Source: Acinetobacter gandensis (GTDB taxonomy: Bacteria; Pseudomonadota; Gammaproteobacteria; Pseudomonadales; Moraxellaceae). From it: a DNA stretch of 64,000 bases. The stretch is from contig NZ_LZDS01000002.1 of the NCBI RefSeq assembly GCF_001678755.1, positions 1 to 64,000 of the forward strand, in the 5' to 3' direction. Positions 11,600-20,979 of the stretch are shown here, one piece after another. The notes beneath the pieces were generated by a model. It was not told where the DNA came from. It worked only from the letters and a program-made list of their open reading frames with translations, and did not search any database. Each line of letters begins with the position of its first letter. The stretch's first letter is position 1. A program made the position numbers and the translations under genes.

Positions 11600-12415
11600 T
11601 TATACTAAAAATTGCTGAAACCCTTGGTAAACAAAATAACATCCCACCGTCGTTAATAAACACGCAAAACAACGTTTTAACATGAATGGCGAAAGCATAT
11701 GTGCGACTTTCGCACCGAGTTTTGCAGTCATAAAACTCATCACGCTAATACCAATAAAAGCATAAATATGTACATAACCCATAGTATTTGGAACTTCAAC
11801 CTCGGACTGATGACCAAACCACATAAACCCGAGCGCGCCAGCAATCGCGATAGGTAAACCACACGCAGCTGAGGTCGCAACCGCTTTTTGCATCACCACA
11901 CCATTTTTATTTAAGTAAGGCACAGTTAAACTGCCCCCACCAATACCAAAGATTGCCGATGCAACACCAATTCCCCCACCTGCTACCATTTGCATTGTGG
12001 TTGATGGTAATTGTTTAGACGGATCGACAGGTGTCGCTGCACCCAAAAACATTTTTACAGCAACCCAAAGTGCAAACACACCAATTAATAATTGTAAGCC
12101 CTGTCCGGACATCACATCCGCAATACCAGCACCTAAAAATGAGCCAATGACCAAGCCTGGTGCGAGATTCCGAAATACCTTCCACATCACCGCACCTTTT
12201 TTATGATGCGCTGAGACGGAACTAAATGACGTGACGATAATCGTCGCTAAGGAGGTACCCACCGCCATGTGCATAATCACACTCGGATCATATTGAAGCT
12301 GAGTAAAAACGATGTACAAAATGGGCACAATAATCAGGCCACCACCAACGCCAAACAGCCCTGCTGCAAAACCAGCGATTGCGCCGATGAGCAAATATAT
12401 GATTAACTCCATCAC
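11600..12415 (-). CDS. TauE/SafE-family inner-membrane permease
   Basis: The protein has 271 residues and about eight hydrophobic segments. It has the duplicated glycine-rich motif of the TauE/SafE (DUF81) family: GFAAGLFGVGGGLIIVP near the N-terminus and ASAIFGIGGGSLTVPYL in the second half. Members export sulfite, sulfoacetate or other organosulfur anions. No sulfur genes lie nearby, so the substrate is open. It is divergent from birA with only 26 bases between the start codons, so the promoters must overlap. A second ATG three bases downstream is equally possible. Confidence 0.88.
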   Translation of the reverse strand: MMELIIYLLIGAIAGFAAGLFGVGGGLIIVPILYIVFTQLQYDPSVIMHMAVGTSLATIIVTSFSSVSAHHKKGAVMWKVFRNLAPGLVIGSFLGAGIADVMSGQGLQLLIGVFALWVAVKMFLGAATPVDPSKQLPSTTMQMVAGGGIGVASAIFGIGGGSLTVPYLNKNGVVMQKAVATSAACGLPIAIAGALGFMWFGHQSEVEVPNTMGYVHIYAFIGISVMSFMTAKLGAKVAHMLSPFMLKRCFACLLTTVGCYFVYQGFQQFLV

Positions 12416-12441
12416 AATTATTCCACAACTCTCAGATTCAA

Positions 12442-13197
12442 ATGGATTTAGAGACTAGACATTTACAAGACTTACTTCGCACAACACCCCTGCCACCTGA
12501 GGTGCTACTGCTTAAACCGATTACTACATCAACCAATGACGACGTGCGCGAAATTGCCAAAAAAGGCATTCAGCATGTATTGGTGTGTAGTGAGCAACAA
12601 ACGCATGGTCGTGGTCAACGTGAACATCAATGGGTCTCACCCGTTGGTAATATCTATTTAAGCACATTGCTGAATTTACAGACAGCGATAGATGGCCGCC
12701 TCGCACTTGAAATCGCCTTAAATATCCTGCAAATGCCAAGCTTGCAAAATTTGAACCTGCAAGTGAAATGGCCAAATGACTTGTATAGCCCATTAGGTAA
12801 ATGGGGCGGTATTTTGGTTGAACCCTTATCAAATACCCAAGTTATTGTCGGTGTTGGGATGAATTTATATCCCGTTCCAAAAGCAGGCATCGAACAACGC
12901 GCAAGCTCTTTATCAGAACTGGGCATGGCTTCCCCGAATCGCTTAAAGCTCATTGCTGAACTCTATGAGGCGATTCAACAAGCAGGCGAATGGTTTAATC
13001 ACAATTGCTACAACCTTGCCGCACGTTTCAATCACCATGCTGCATTTATGCAGCAAGCCGTTGCGCTGGAACATTTACAAGGCATCAGCCAAGGATTGTT
13101 TTTGGGCATCGAAAATGATGGCTCGATCAATATACAAACAACCCAAGGCTTAGAAAATCACTTCCAAGGACGTTTACGTCTTTCGGATTGCCATTAA
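12442..13197 (+). CDS. birA: Biotin--[acetyl-CoA-carboxylase] ligase
   Basis: The enzyme joins biotin to the carboxyl-carrier protein of acetyl-CoA carboxylase through biotinyl-AMP. The 251-residue protein shows TSTNDD, the biotin-binding loop QTHGRGQREHQW, KWPNDLY and a C-terminal SH3-like part. It begins at the catalytic domain and has no N-terminal helix-turn-helix, so it is a monofunctional class I ligase and not a biotin repressor. It lies 24 bases before coaX. The birA-coaX pairing is common and points to a cofactor operon. Confidence 0.93.
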   Translation: MDLETRHLQDLLRTTPLPPEVLLLKPITTSTNDDVREIAKKGIQHVLVCSEQQTHGRGQREHQWVSPVGNIYLSTLLNLQTAIDGRLALEIALNILQMPSLQNLNLQVKWPNDLYSPLGKWGGILVEPLSNTQVIVGVGMNLYPVPKAGIEQRASSLSELGMASPNRLKLIAELYEAIQQAGEWFNHNCYNLAARFNHHAAFMQQAVALEHLQGISQGLFLGIENDGSINIQTTQGLENHFQGRLRLSDCH

Positions 13198-13221
13198 ATT
13201 CACAGGCGTAAAGGTAAGCTT

Positions 13222-13950
13222 ATGAAAAAATTATGGCTCGATGTCGGCAATACACGTCTTAAATATTGGATTACACAGCATGATCAAATTATTGAGCATG
13301 CTGCCGAACTGCACCTGCAATCCCCTGCGGAACTTTTGCTGGGTTTAATTCAACATTTTAAAAGTCAAAATATAGATCAAGTCGGCATCTCCTCTGTACT
13401 CGACAAAAAAAATAACGATCGTATCCAAAAGATTTTGAAATTTTTAGCTGTTCCCGTCACGATTGCCAAAGTGCATGCCGAATATGGAGGCTTGCGCTGT
13501 GCCTATGAGGATACCAGTAAATTTGGTATTGATCGTTGGCTACAAATGCTCGCTGTGGTGAAAGACCCAACACTAAAATATTGCGTGATTAGTTGTGGTA
13601 CTGCGCTCACAATCGACCTGACAGACGGTTTACAGCATTTAGGCGGTTATATCTTGCCAAATCTGTATTTGCAGCGCGACTCCCTCATTCAAAATACCAA
13701 GGGAATTAAAATTCCTGATGCGACTTTTGATGAACTTTCACCGGGTAAAAACACCATAGATGCGGTACATCACGGCATTTTATTAGGCTTAGTCAGTACG
13801 ATTGAAAAAGTTCTTGAAAAGTACCCTAGTAAATTGATTTTAACAGGCGGTGATGCTGCGCTCTTTGCCCGCTATTTAGAAAAATATCAACCAGATATTG
13901 AAGCTGACCTGCTGTTACGTGGCTTACAAAGTTACGTCAACGCACATTAA
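13222..13950 (+). CDS. coaX: Type III pantothenate kinase
   Basis: CoaX phosphorylates pantothenate in the first step of coenzyme A synthesis and is insensitive to CoA feedback. The 242-residue protein has the three ASKHA-fold signatures: DVGNTRLKY at residues 6-14, the FGIDRWL motif near residue 100, and [10 protein letters not shown] near residue 125. A late LTGGDAALF loop completes the fold. It lies directly after birA and is closed by a strong terminator. Confidence 0.94.
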   Translation: MKKLWLDVGNTRLKYWITQHDQIIEHAAELHLQSPAELLLGLIQHFKSQNIDQVGISSVLDKKNNDRIQKILKFLAVPVTIAKVHAEYGGLRCAYEDTSKFGIDRWLQMLAVVKDPTLKYCVISCGTALTIDLTDGLQHLGGYILPNLYLQRDSLIQNTKGIKIPDATFDELSPGKNTIDAVHHGILLGLVSTIEKVLEKYPSKLILTGGDAALFARYLEKYQPDIEADLLLRGLQSYVNAH

Positions 13951-13993
13951 TATTACCTAATATTCTTGTTTAATTTTGAACAATGAATGTGTG

Positions 13994-14021
13994 AAAAAGC
14001 AGCCGCATTAGGCTGCTTTTT
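13994..14021 (+). terminator. Terminator of the birA-coaX operon
   Basis: AAAAAGCAGCC / GGCTGCTTTTT form a stem with a 6-base loop and T-run, 43 bases past the coaX stop. Confidence 0.85.
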
Positions 14022-14191
14022 ACATTTGTTTATCGCAATACATCAAAAGCCTTCATTTACAAACTGTATCTCAATTGACGCCCTTTTTTTATTCAAGCCT
14101 TTACAATAAGCCACGATAATCATTGATTTATCACACACTTTATAATTTTAAAACGTCTTGACCAACATAATATAAGACTAAGAGCATCTAC

Positions 14192-14869
14192 ATGAAATTA
14201 AAAAACTTATTGGGCTTAGGCGTACTCGCTTCAGCATTATTATTTAGCGGTTGTTCAACAACACAAAACCTAGCCAGCACCAAACTTCCTGCCGACATCA
14301 AATCTCAACTCACTACAAATCAAGCAATTTTAGGTTACTTCGGTAAAGAAGATAATCCTGAATATTGTGGTTGCGTTTCATATATCGACTCAAGTTATTA
14401 CATGAAACCAGTAGAAGATGGTTTTTACCGTGTATTACTCGGGCGTAATGCCGCTGGTGATTTCTTAGTACAAGATTTTTATCAAGAGACCAAAACCCCA
14501 CAATCCTCAGCAAGCTGGGTCAAAGATCCGTTAAAACTGTTTAGTTTCAACGGCGAAGATGTGGAAGGCCCTGTGACCTTATACCGTAAAAACGGCAAGG
14601 TGGAATCGACCTTTACTATTGAAGATGGCAATTATGTAAAAGGTGAGGAGTTTTATCCTAATGGTAAACGCGGTGCTGCTTACACGGCAGATGCTCAAGG
14701 AAACTTGGCATATACCCTATGGTATCCATCTGGTCAAAAAGCCACTGAATATGTGGTCGATTTAGATGATGAATATGTGGGTGCGTATAAAGCGTGGAAA
14801 GAAGATGGTACAGCAGCAGATGACCAAATTGATGAGATCCGCGAAAATATTTCGAATGCATTAGAATAA
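14192..14869 (+). CDS. Lipoprotein with antitoxin/MORN-like repeats, unknown role
   Basis: A signal peptide with lipobox LLFSGC predicts an exported lipidated protein of 225 residues. The second half has two or three short repeats of the EFYPNGK and LWYPSGQKATEY type, resembling MORN or toxin-antitoxin YwqK-like repeats often found in secreted proteins. No enzymatic motif is visible. It stands alone between two terminators, with its own AT-rich promoter region. I do not recognise a named family. Confidence 0.75.
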   Translation: MKLKNLLGLGVLASALLFSGCSTTQNLASTKLPADIKSQLTTNQAILGYFGKEDNPEYCGCVSYIDSSYYMKPVEDGFYRVLLGRNAAGDFLVQDFYQETKTPQSSASWVKDPLKLFSFNGEDVEGPVTLYRKNGKVESTFTIEDGNYVKGEEFYPNGKRGAAYTADAQGNLAYTLWYPSGQKATEYVVDLDDEYVGAYKAWKEDGTAADDQIDEIRENISNALE

Positions 14870-14881
14870 TCTGCATAAAGT

Positions 14882-14907
14882 AAAAAGGCGCATACTGCGC
14901 CTTTTTT
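14882..14907. terminator. Bidirectional terminator between convergent genes
   Basis: AAAAGGCGCA / TGCGCCTTTT with a 3-base loop and flanking A- and T-runs lies between the lipoprotein gene and the minus-strand hydrolase gene. Confidence 0.8.
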
Positions 14908-14911
14908 ATAC

Positions 14912-15505
14912 TTAAGCAGAAAGTAATGGGTGCAAAATATCCCAAAGTTCAGGAATTTCTGAAAATCCATCTTTTGCCATGAAGTGTCCTGCATCCTTGA
15001 CTTCATAAAGTTGTGCATTGATAAAGCTACTTAATTGTATAGATGCAGGTGGTGGCACAATCGGATCGTTAGAAGATATAAAGCTGATCGCAATCGGCAT
15101 ATGTATCTGCAAAACCCCACTGTCCATCCGCGCTTTTTTTATAAATTCATTTAGTTCAGGCTTCACTGCTAAGGTTGCTTTAAAACCTGATACAAAAATA
15201 CCTGCCTTAATTTTGGCATTATGTTGCTGAAAATATTGATTCAAATAATGCAGCACCGTTAAACAGCCCAAGCTGTGTGCAATAACAATCGTGTTTTCAT
15301 CCAAAATAGGCATTTGTAAGGCTAGAAATTTCTGCCAATCATCAAAATTTGGTTGATCAGCATTGGCCAAAACAATACGTTTGGATAAATGGCCTGCATT
15401 TTGTAATTTACGACTTAGCCACGGATACCAATGATCATTCGGTGAGGCATCATGGCCATGAATGATATAAACCTTTTTGTGCTCTGGCTGCAGATGTGTG
15501 TTCAT
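14912..15505 (-). CDS. RBBP9/YdeN-family alpha/beta hydrolase
   Basis: The 197-residue protein has IIHGHDASPNDHWYPWL near the N-terminus, the nucleophile elbow AHSLGC at about residue 80, a late Asp strand (SFISSNDPIVP) and a C-terminal catalytic His in AGHF. These fit small serine hydrolases of the RBBP9/YdeN family, whose natural substrates are mostly unknown. No signal peptide is visible, so it acts in the cytoplasm. It is monocistronic. Confidence 0.82.
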   Translation of the reverse strand: MNTHLQPEHKKVYIIHGHDASPNDHWYPWLSRKLQNAGHLSKRIVLANADQPNFDDWQKFLALQMPILDENTIVIAHSLGCLTVLHYLNQYFQQHNAKIKAGIFVSGFKATLAVKPELNEFIKKARMDSGVLQIHMPIAISFISSNDPIVPPPASIQLSSFINAQLYEVKDAGHFMAKDGFSEIPELWDILHPLLSA

Positions 15506-15665
15506 GTGTAAGTTCTTATTTTAGCCTTTTTCAACGACATAAAGTCAGTTTCTAATTAGCTCATTTTGTATGCGTATCTCCCTACGAACTCAATAACTTT
15601 TTGGCGAATATTTGTAATTATTTAATTTGGGAACTAGCAAGCTTACAGCAGTAAATCGCTGACAT

Positions 15666-15692
15666 AAAAAAAGCGCCCAAGGCGCTTTTTTT
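15666..15692 (-). terminator. Terminator of ffh
   Basis: AAAAAAAGCGCC / GGCGCTTTTTTT around a 3-base loop lies 25 bases past the ffh stop. The flanking runs make it possibly bidirectional. Confidence 0.85.
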
Positions 15693-15716
15693 ATGTCTAG
15701 AACCAGTTAGATAAAC

Positions 15717-17120
15717 TTATTTATCTTTACCGCCAAACAACGGGCCCATGCCACCGCCGCCGCCGAACTGTTTTTGCATACCGCTTAATGATTTCATCAT
15801 TTTTGCCATACCTGACGGATTAGCAAACTTCTTCATCATCTTCGCCATTTGTGCATGTTGTTTAATCAGTTTGTTAACTTCAGAAACATCCATACCACAG
15901 CCTGCAGCAATACGTTTTTTACGGCTAGGGTTCATTAAGTCTGGATTGCGACGTTCTTTAATGGTCATCGATTGAATAATCGCTTCCATTTTTTTCACTT
16001 GCTTCTCAGGATTCGCTTGCGCAATCGCATCCTGAAGGCCAGCATTACTCATACCAGGCAACTTATCTAAGAAGCCCATCATGCCGCCCATTTTATTCAT
16101 TTGTTCAAATTGCATCAGCATATCTTCAAAGTTGAAGCTACCGCCTTTTTGCAATTTTTTCGCCATTTTTTCGGCTTTTTCTTTGTCGACTTTACGTTCA
16201 AGTTCTTCGACCAAAGAAAGCACGTCACCCATACCCAAAATACGTTGTGCAACACGTTCAGGGTGGAATGGTTCAAGGGCATCGAGTTTTTCACCCATAC
16301 CCAAGAATTTAATAGGCTTACCAGTAATTGCACGTACTGAAAGTGCCGCACCACCACGTGCATCACCATCAGTTTTGGTTAGGATCACACCCGTTAATGG
16401 CAACGCATCGTTAAAGGCTTTTGCCGTATTTGCAGCATCCTGACCAGTCATGGCATCAACCACGAACAAGGTTTCAGTTGGTTTGATTGCCGCATGCAGC
16501 TCTTTAATTTCATCCATCATTTCGTCGTCTACGTGTAGACGACCTGCAGTATCGACAATCAGTACATCAGCAAATTGGATTTTTGCTTGCTCGATTGCAC
16601 GATTCGCAATGGTAATGGGTTTTTCATCAGGACTAGATTCAAAGAAAATCGCACCAACTTCACCAGCTACGGTTTGAAGCTGCTTGATTGCTGCAGGACG
16701 GTAAACATCGGCAGAAACCATTGCGACTTTTTTCTTTTGACGTTCTTGTAAGAAGCGTGCCAATTTTGCTGCAGTCGTTGTTTTACCCGCGCCTTGCAAA
16801 CCTGCAAGAAGCACAACCACAGGAGGTTTTGCTGCTAGGTCAAGGCTTTCATTCGCCTCCCCCATCATTTTGGTCAATTCATCATGAACGATTTTGACGA
16901 AAGCCTGTCCCGGTGATAACTGAGTCATCACTTCTTGACCCAATGCCTCTTCCTTAACTTTCGCGATAAATTCACGAGTTACAGGTAACGCCACATCGGC
17001 TTCAAGAAGTGCCATACGTACTTCACGTAACGTATCTTTAATATTGTCTTCGGTTAGCTGCCCTGAGCCAGTAACATTTCTTAAACTCTGCGTGAGTCGT
17101 TCTGTTAAGGTATCAAACAT
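15717..17120 (-). CDS. ffh: Signal recognition particle protein Ffh
   Basis: Ffh binds 4.5S RNA and signal sequences of nascent inner-membrane proteins and docks with FtsY. At 467 residues it has normal length. The N domain is followed by the G domain, with the P-loop GLQGAGKTTTAAKLA near residue 107, DVYRPAA, DTAGR near residue 190 and TKTDGDARGG. The C-terminal M domain is methionine-rich (MLMQFEQMNKMGGMMGF, QHAQMAKMMKKF) and ends in a glycine-rich tail. It is divergent from ypjD, which is a widespread arrangement. Confidence 0.97.
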   Translation of the reverse strand: MFDTLTERLTQSLRNVTGSGQLTEDNIKDTLREVRMALLEADVALPVTREFIAKVKEEALGQEVMTQLSPGQAFVKIVHDELTKMMGEANESLDLAAKPPVVVLLAGLQGAGKTTTAAKLARFLQERQKKKVAMVSADVYRPAAIKQLQTVAGEVGAIFFESSPDEKPITIANRAIEQAKIQFADVLIVDTAGRLHVDDEMMDEIKELHAAIKPTETLFVVDAMTGQDAANTAKAFNDALPLTGVILTKTDGDARGGAALSVRAITGKPIKFLGMGEKLDALEPFHPERVAQRILGMGDVLSLVEELERKVDKEKAEKMAKKLQKGGSFNFEDMLMQFEQMNKMGGMMGFLDKLPGMSNAGLQDAIAQANPEKQVKKMEAIIQSMTIKERRNPDLMNPSRKKRIAAGCGMDVSEVNKLIKQHAQMAKMMKKFANPSGMAKMMKSLSGMQKQFGGGGGMGPLFGGKDK

Positions 17121-17258
17121 TGCAAATTCCGCTTAAAATAGCCATGAGCAAAAAATTGTTTCTTAAAATAGAAAATTTATGCATAGAATGCTATAGGATA
17201 CTTTAGTTCTTGCAGAATTTATATAAATGAATATTCATCATCCTGAAAAAGGTTTGAC

Positions 17259-18068
17259 ATGATCAGTCTCCCCTTGGTTTATACGATCTTAGCATTAATC
17301 GCTTATACCACTTCTTTTTGGTATTTATTCAGCCATTTGATGTCTAAACGTGTACCGAACCATTGGTTAATTGGTGTAGTGCTTGGCTTAGGCATGTTGC
17401 TACATGCAGGCGTTTTATATAACGACATGATGACACCATCAGGTGTTAATTATGATGTGTTTAACTTGATGTCTTTTACATCAGGTTTAATGCTTTTTCT
17501 CAGTTTAATTTTTAGTACCTATCGCCCTGTTCTTGCAATGAATTTGCTCGGTATTCCTGTAGCAGCAATGGGTTTAATATTGGGTTTTGCCTTTAGTAAA
17601 CAAAATCAGTTTATTGAACAGCACTCTCTCGGCTTAGATGTTCACATTATTTTGTCGCTTTCTGCATATGCCGTATTGCTCATGGCAACCATTCAAGCTG
17701 TAATATTACGTTTTCAGGATCGTGAACTGAAAAACAAACAAAAAAAGCGTGTTTGGGTCAGCTTGCTACCCTCGTTCCAAGCTATGGAATCTTTACTGTT
17801 TGACTTATTGATTGCCGGCTTTGCGCTATTGACCTTTGCTTTAGGCTTCGGTTTCTTCACCATTGATAACTTCTTTGCACAACATTTAGCCCATAAAACT
17901 GCGTTCAGTATTATTTCGTGGTTTGTGTACGGTGCCTTATTGATTGGACACTATCGCTTTGGTTGGCGTGGTCAAAAAGCGATTCGCTTTACTATTATTG
18001 GTTTTTGCTTGTTGGCTGTTGGCTTTATTGGTTCAAAGTTTATCTTGGAAATGGTATTGGGCCGCTAA
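17259..18068 (+). CDS. ypjD: Inner-membrane protein YpjD, CcsA-like cytochrome c assembly family
   Basis: The 269-residue protein has about eight transmembrane segments and lies beside ffh, as ypjD does in many gammaproteobacteria. The conserved histidines of the CcsA fold are visible in LLHAGVLYN, DVHIILSLSAYAVL and the late WFVYGALLIGHYRFGWRG. CcsA-type proteins handle haem in cytochrome c maturation, but YpjD itself has no settled function. A terminator follows. Confidence 0.88.
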   Translation: MISLPLVYTILALIAYTTSFWYLFSHLMSKRVPNHWLIGVVLGLGMLLHAGVLYNDMMTPSGVNYDVFNLMSFTSGLMLFLSLIFSTYRPVLAMNLLGIPVAAMGLILGFAFSKQNQFIEQHSLGLDVHIILSLSAYAVLLMATIQAVILRFQDRELKNKQKKRVWVSLLPSFQAMESLLFDLLIAGFALLTFALGFGFFTIDNFFAQHLAHKTAFSIISWFVYGALLIGHYRFGWRGQKAIRFTIIGFCLLAVGFIGSKFILEMVLGR

Positions 18069-18102
18069 CTAGCATTTATTGTTATTCAAACGATATATTT
18101 TA

Positions 18103-18126
18103 AGGGAGTTATTTACTCCCTTTTTT
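18103..18126 (+). terminator. Terminator of ypjD
   Basis: GGGAGT / ACTCCC around a 5-base loop is followed by six T residues, about 35 bases past the stop. Confidence 0.75.
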
Positions 18127-18185
18127 ACTGCCTCAAATTTGTCTAGTTGTAGTTAAAGTTATACAACTCAATAAATTTTAGGCAT

Positions 18186-18214
18186 AAAAAAAAGCGCGAA
18201 TCGCGCTTTTTTTT
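18186..18214 (-). terminator. Terminator of the cold-shock gene
   Basis: AAAAAAAAGCGCGA / TCGCGCTTTTTTTT form a tight hairpin with T-run in the minus direction, 14 bases past the stop. Confidence 0.85.
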
Positions 18215-18227
18215 CATTACGTCTAAA

Positions 18228-18437
18228 TTATAGAGCAACGATGTTTACAGCATTCGGGCCTTTTTGACCTTGAGCGATGCTGAAAGAAACCTTTTGGCCT
18301 TCTTGCAAAGTTTTGAAGCCAGAACCAGTGATTTCGCTGAAGTGAGCGAAAACGTCAGGACCGTTGTCTTGTGCAATAAAACCGAAACCTTTAGTTTCGT
18401 TGAACCATTTAACTGTACCAGTAACTGTATTAGACAT
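18228..18437 (-). CDS. Cold-shock protein, CspA family
   Basis: A 69-residue single cold-shock domain, full length for CspA proteins. RNP1 is KGFGFIAQ (GFGFI) and RNP2 is DVFAHFS (VFAHF). These proteins bind single-stranded RNA and melt structure at low temperature or during growth transitions. A gene-free stretch of about 445 bases lies upstream, consistent with the long structured leader typical of csp genes. Which csp paralogue it corresponds to cannot be fixed. Confidence 0.95.
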   Translation of the reverse strand: MSNTVTGTVKWFNETKGFGFIAQDNGPDVFAHFSEITGSGFKTLQEGQKVSFSIAQGQKGPNAVNIVAL

Positions 18438-18882
18438 AATAATACCTATTAATTTGTTGATTTAGCCATTGGATGATGACTGACTATAACTTTGAAAATA
18501 ATAAAGAATTGAACTTCATCTCTGAAAAAACGAAGGATTATGACTAACACTGCGATACTTAAAGAAAATTTACGAAACAATACTTTTTTTCTAGTTGCAG
18601 CTATCATACATGAATTCTTAGATTATTCAAGTGTCATATATGTCGTTGATTCCATTTAAAAACAACGAAGTAAATCATATTCTAATTCTTACTATCCTCA
18701 TGTATTTCATCACATTATTATTTAAATTTCATGTCAGTTAAATTCTACTTTCGCAGTAGAGATTTGTTCATTTTCAGAAAAATTTATACTTTTTAACAAT
18801 TTTATCTACTAACCTATTACAACCTAGACAGCATGCTTAAAAACACGTATAACACCGTTTTTCATTTTCTGGCAGTGTCACT
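18438..18882. other. Intergenic region with probable cold-shock 5' leader and dusC promoter
   Basis: There is no credible coding frame in 445 bases between the divergent cold-shock gene and dusC. The minus-strand part next to the cold-shock start is AT-rich, fitting a long untranslated leader. The half next to dusC would hold its promoter. No further motif could be assigned by eye. Confidence 0.4.
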
Positions 18883-19815
18883 GTGAAACTTGTACTTGCA
18901 CCCATGGAAGGCTTAACCGACCCAATTATGCGCGATGTTTTAACGCATGTGGGGAGTTTTGACTGGTGTGTAACTGAGTTCATACGTGTCACGGACTCTG
19001 TGCTGCCGGATCACATTTATCATAGTTACTGTCCTGAACTGTTACATGATGGCAAAACTGCTGCTGGTACGCCTGTACATGTACAATTCTTAGGTAATAA
19101 TCCAACCATGCTTGCAGCTAATGCTGTTCGTGCAGTTGAACTCGGTGCTCCGGCTATTGATATGAACTTCGGTTGCCCTGCTAAAACAGTGAATCGACAC
19201 CGCGGTGGTTCCGTGCTACTAGATGAACCAGAAGTTGTTTATGAACTGGTTAAAGCTGTGCGCGATGCTGTCCCAAGTCATATTCCAGTTTCAGCAAAAA
19301 TGCGTCTAGGCTACATGGACCGTAACTTTACTTTAGAAAATGCACATGCCATTGAAGATGCAGGCGCAGCATGGGTAACCGTTCATGCAAGAACAAAGGC
19401 AGATGGTTATACCCCACCAGCTTTTTGGGATCAGTTACAACCCATTCGTGAAGCCTTAAAAATCAATGTGATTGCCAATGGCGAAATTTGGAACAATGCA
19501 GATGCCAAGCAATGTCAATTAGAATCAGGCTGTGAAGACCTGATGATTGGCCGTGCTGCTGTCACTACCCCTGACATTACCCAGTGTATTCGCCAAAATA
19601 CTGACCAACCCTTAATTACATGGCATGAATTATTAGGCTTACAAATTCGCTTCTTAAATGGTTCATACAAAAAAGAAATGAATATGGTCGGTCGCTATAA
19701 GCAGTGGCTAGGAATGATGTCAAAGCACTACCCTGAAGCCAAAATCCTTTGGGATGAAGTAAAACGCGTTAAGCCTTTGGATGAAATTGTCGAAAAGCTT
19801 AAAGCGGGTATGTAA
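18883..19815 (+). CDS. dusC: tRNA-dihydrouridine(16) synthase DusC
   Basis: DusC uses FMN and NADPH to reduce uridine 16 in the tRNA D-loop. The 310-residue TIM barrel starts APMEGLTDPIMRD. It has MNFGCPAKTVNRHRGG, with the catalytic Cys and the DusC-like arginine-rich loop, then SAKMRLGY, HARTKADGY and ANGEIW. The overall length and the CVTEFIRV segment fit DusC better than DusA or DusB. The start is GTG at 18883; no in-frame ATG lies upstream close to the first strand. Confidence 0.93.
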   Translation: MKLVLAPMEGLTDPIMRDVLTHVGSFDWCVTEFIRVTDSVLPDHIYHSYCPELLHDGKTAAGTPVHVQFLGNNPTMLAANAVRAVELGAPAIDMNFGCPAKTVNRHRGGSVLLDEPEVVYELVKAVRDAVPSHIPVSAKMRLGYMDRNFTLENAHAIEDAGAAWVTVHARTKADGYTPPAFWDQLQPIREALKINVIANGEIWNNADAKQCQLESGCEDLMIGRAAVTTPDITQCIRQNTDQPLITWHELLGLQIRFLNGSYKKEMNMVGRYKQWLGMMSKHYPEAKILWDEVKRVKPLDEIVEKLKAGM

Positions 19816-19823
19816 CCATGTTT

Positions 19824-19866
19824 AAACCTTTGTTTGTACTTAAACAATCAAAGGTTTTTTTGTTTT
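19824..19866 (+). terminator. Terminator of dusC overlapping the 3' end of the convergent gene
   Basis: AAACCTTTG / CAAAGGTTT with a 16-base loop is followed by a T-run. The right arm lies over the last codons of the convergent SseB-like gene. Confidence 0.65.
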
Positions 19867-20216
19867 GCGAACTCTAAAATTGCCTCAACTTCTTCAGCTA
19901 AAAACTCTTTTGGATGTTCTGAGAGTGGATTCATAACTAAAGTTGCGCCTTTGGTAATCGTAAATAACTTTTCCGCATTGATCATGACAAATTCAGCGTC
20001 AAGTCCAACATCTTGCTGCAACATAGCTAAATTTAAAAAGAATGGAATAGCTTGTTCCCCATCATCAGTTTGCATGAGTTGAAAATGTAACTGCTGATTT
20101 TCATCTCTTTCACCTAAGCAGAACACTTGAGTATTCAACAATTGCTGATAGAAATCTTGGTATTGTTCCGGATGATCTAAGGTCGTTTCATAGAGCTGTT
20201 GAAGGGAATTTTGCAT
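19848..20216 (-). CDS. SseB-family protein, unknown role
   Basis: The 122-residue protein resembles the SseB N-terminal domain. It has a FYQQLLNTQVFCLGE strand, IPFFLNLAML, ENA-like VMINAEKLFTITKGATLVMNP, and KEFLAEEVEAIL near the end. SseB-domain proteins are small cytoplasmic proteins with no settled biochemistry; the name comes from an enhanced-serine-sensitivity gene in E. coli. It lies convergent to dusC and upstream of no clear operon partner. Confidence 0.7.
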   Translation of the reverse strand: MQNSLQQLYETTLDHPEQYQDFYQQLLNTQVFCLGERDENQQLHFQLMQTDDGEQAIPFFLNLAMLQQDVGLDAEFVMINAEKLFTITKGATLVMNPLSEHPKEFLAEEVEAILEFAKQKNL

Positions 20217-20278
20217 TTTAATGTCCGACGAATTATTGTAATAAAAATGATCACTTAAAATTTAAGAATACACCATGA

Positions 20279-20932
20279 TTAAGAATCATGCCGCTGCTTT
20301 AAGTTCTCTACATGTTGACGATTAGTTTTCCAAGACTTTTCCAAAATTTCTTTTTCTAATCTGAGTTGGACACGCTTTAATTTCATAGGTGAAATTACGG
20401 ATTGTTTGTAAGTTTTTACATAATCTGTCCAATCTGCTCCACGGAAAACATTTGAGGGCATGTCTGTCTTAAATACAGCTTCGGGCATAAATACAATGAC
20501 TGTATGTATAAACTCCTTATCCAAAATATCAGCTAAAATCTTTTCAAGCACTTTCATATGTTTATAATTTTGATGGATCGGGTTTTGAAACTTAAAGCTT
20601 TGCTTATAAATTTTTTGAGTCCATTGCTTTTGACGCTCAGTACCAAAAATCCACCCTTTATAATTTTTGGTTTCTATAACAAAAATGCCATAAGGACTCA
20701 AAAGAATATGATCAATTTGCGTAGTCCCACTTTCGATATCAGGCAATGTCAAATCATTCAGAAGTATGTAATCACCTTTTAGATAAAGTTTGACATGCGC
20801 TGCTACAGCAAATTCACCTATTTTTCCTTTTAAAAAAGGTTTAAATACTTTTATTGCACCTAGAATTAATAAGACAGGAATCAACCACCACAGCATTGAA
20901 ATTAGCGGTGCAAATATTTGGCTGATGTTCAT
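20279..20932 (-). CDS. Membrane-anchored NERD-domain protein
   Basis: One hydrophobic segment (residues about 10-27, SMLWWLIPVLLILGAIKVF) is followed by a NERD (nuclease-related) domain. Its signs are GEFAVA, LLNDLTLP, TQIDHILLSPYGIFVIETKNYKGW and QNPIHQN. The IDH, E-x-K triad is that of the restriction-endonuclease-like fold, so a metal-dependent nuclease active site is present in outline. The 217-residue protein stops soon after the domain, with no helicase or zinc-ribbon partner. Biological role unknown. Confidence 0.82.
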   Translation of the reverse strand: MNISQIFAPLISMLWWLIPVLLILGAIKVFKPFLKGKIGEFAVAAHVKLYLKGDYILLNDLTLPDIESGTTQIDHILLSPYGIFVIETKNYKGWIFGTERQKQWTQKIYKQSFKFQNPIHQNYKHMKVLEKILADILDKEFIHTVIVFMPEAVFKTDMPSNVFRGADWTDYVKTYKQSVISPMKLKRVQLRLEKEILEKSWKTNRQHVENLKQRHDS

Positions 20933-20979
20933 TTATCAAATCTTTTTGTAATTTATTATTCGCAAATATACATGCTATT

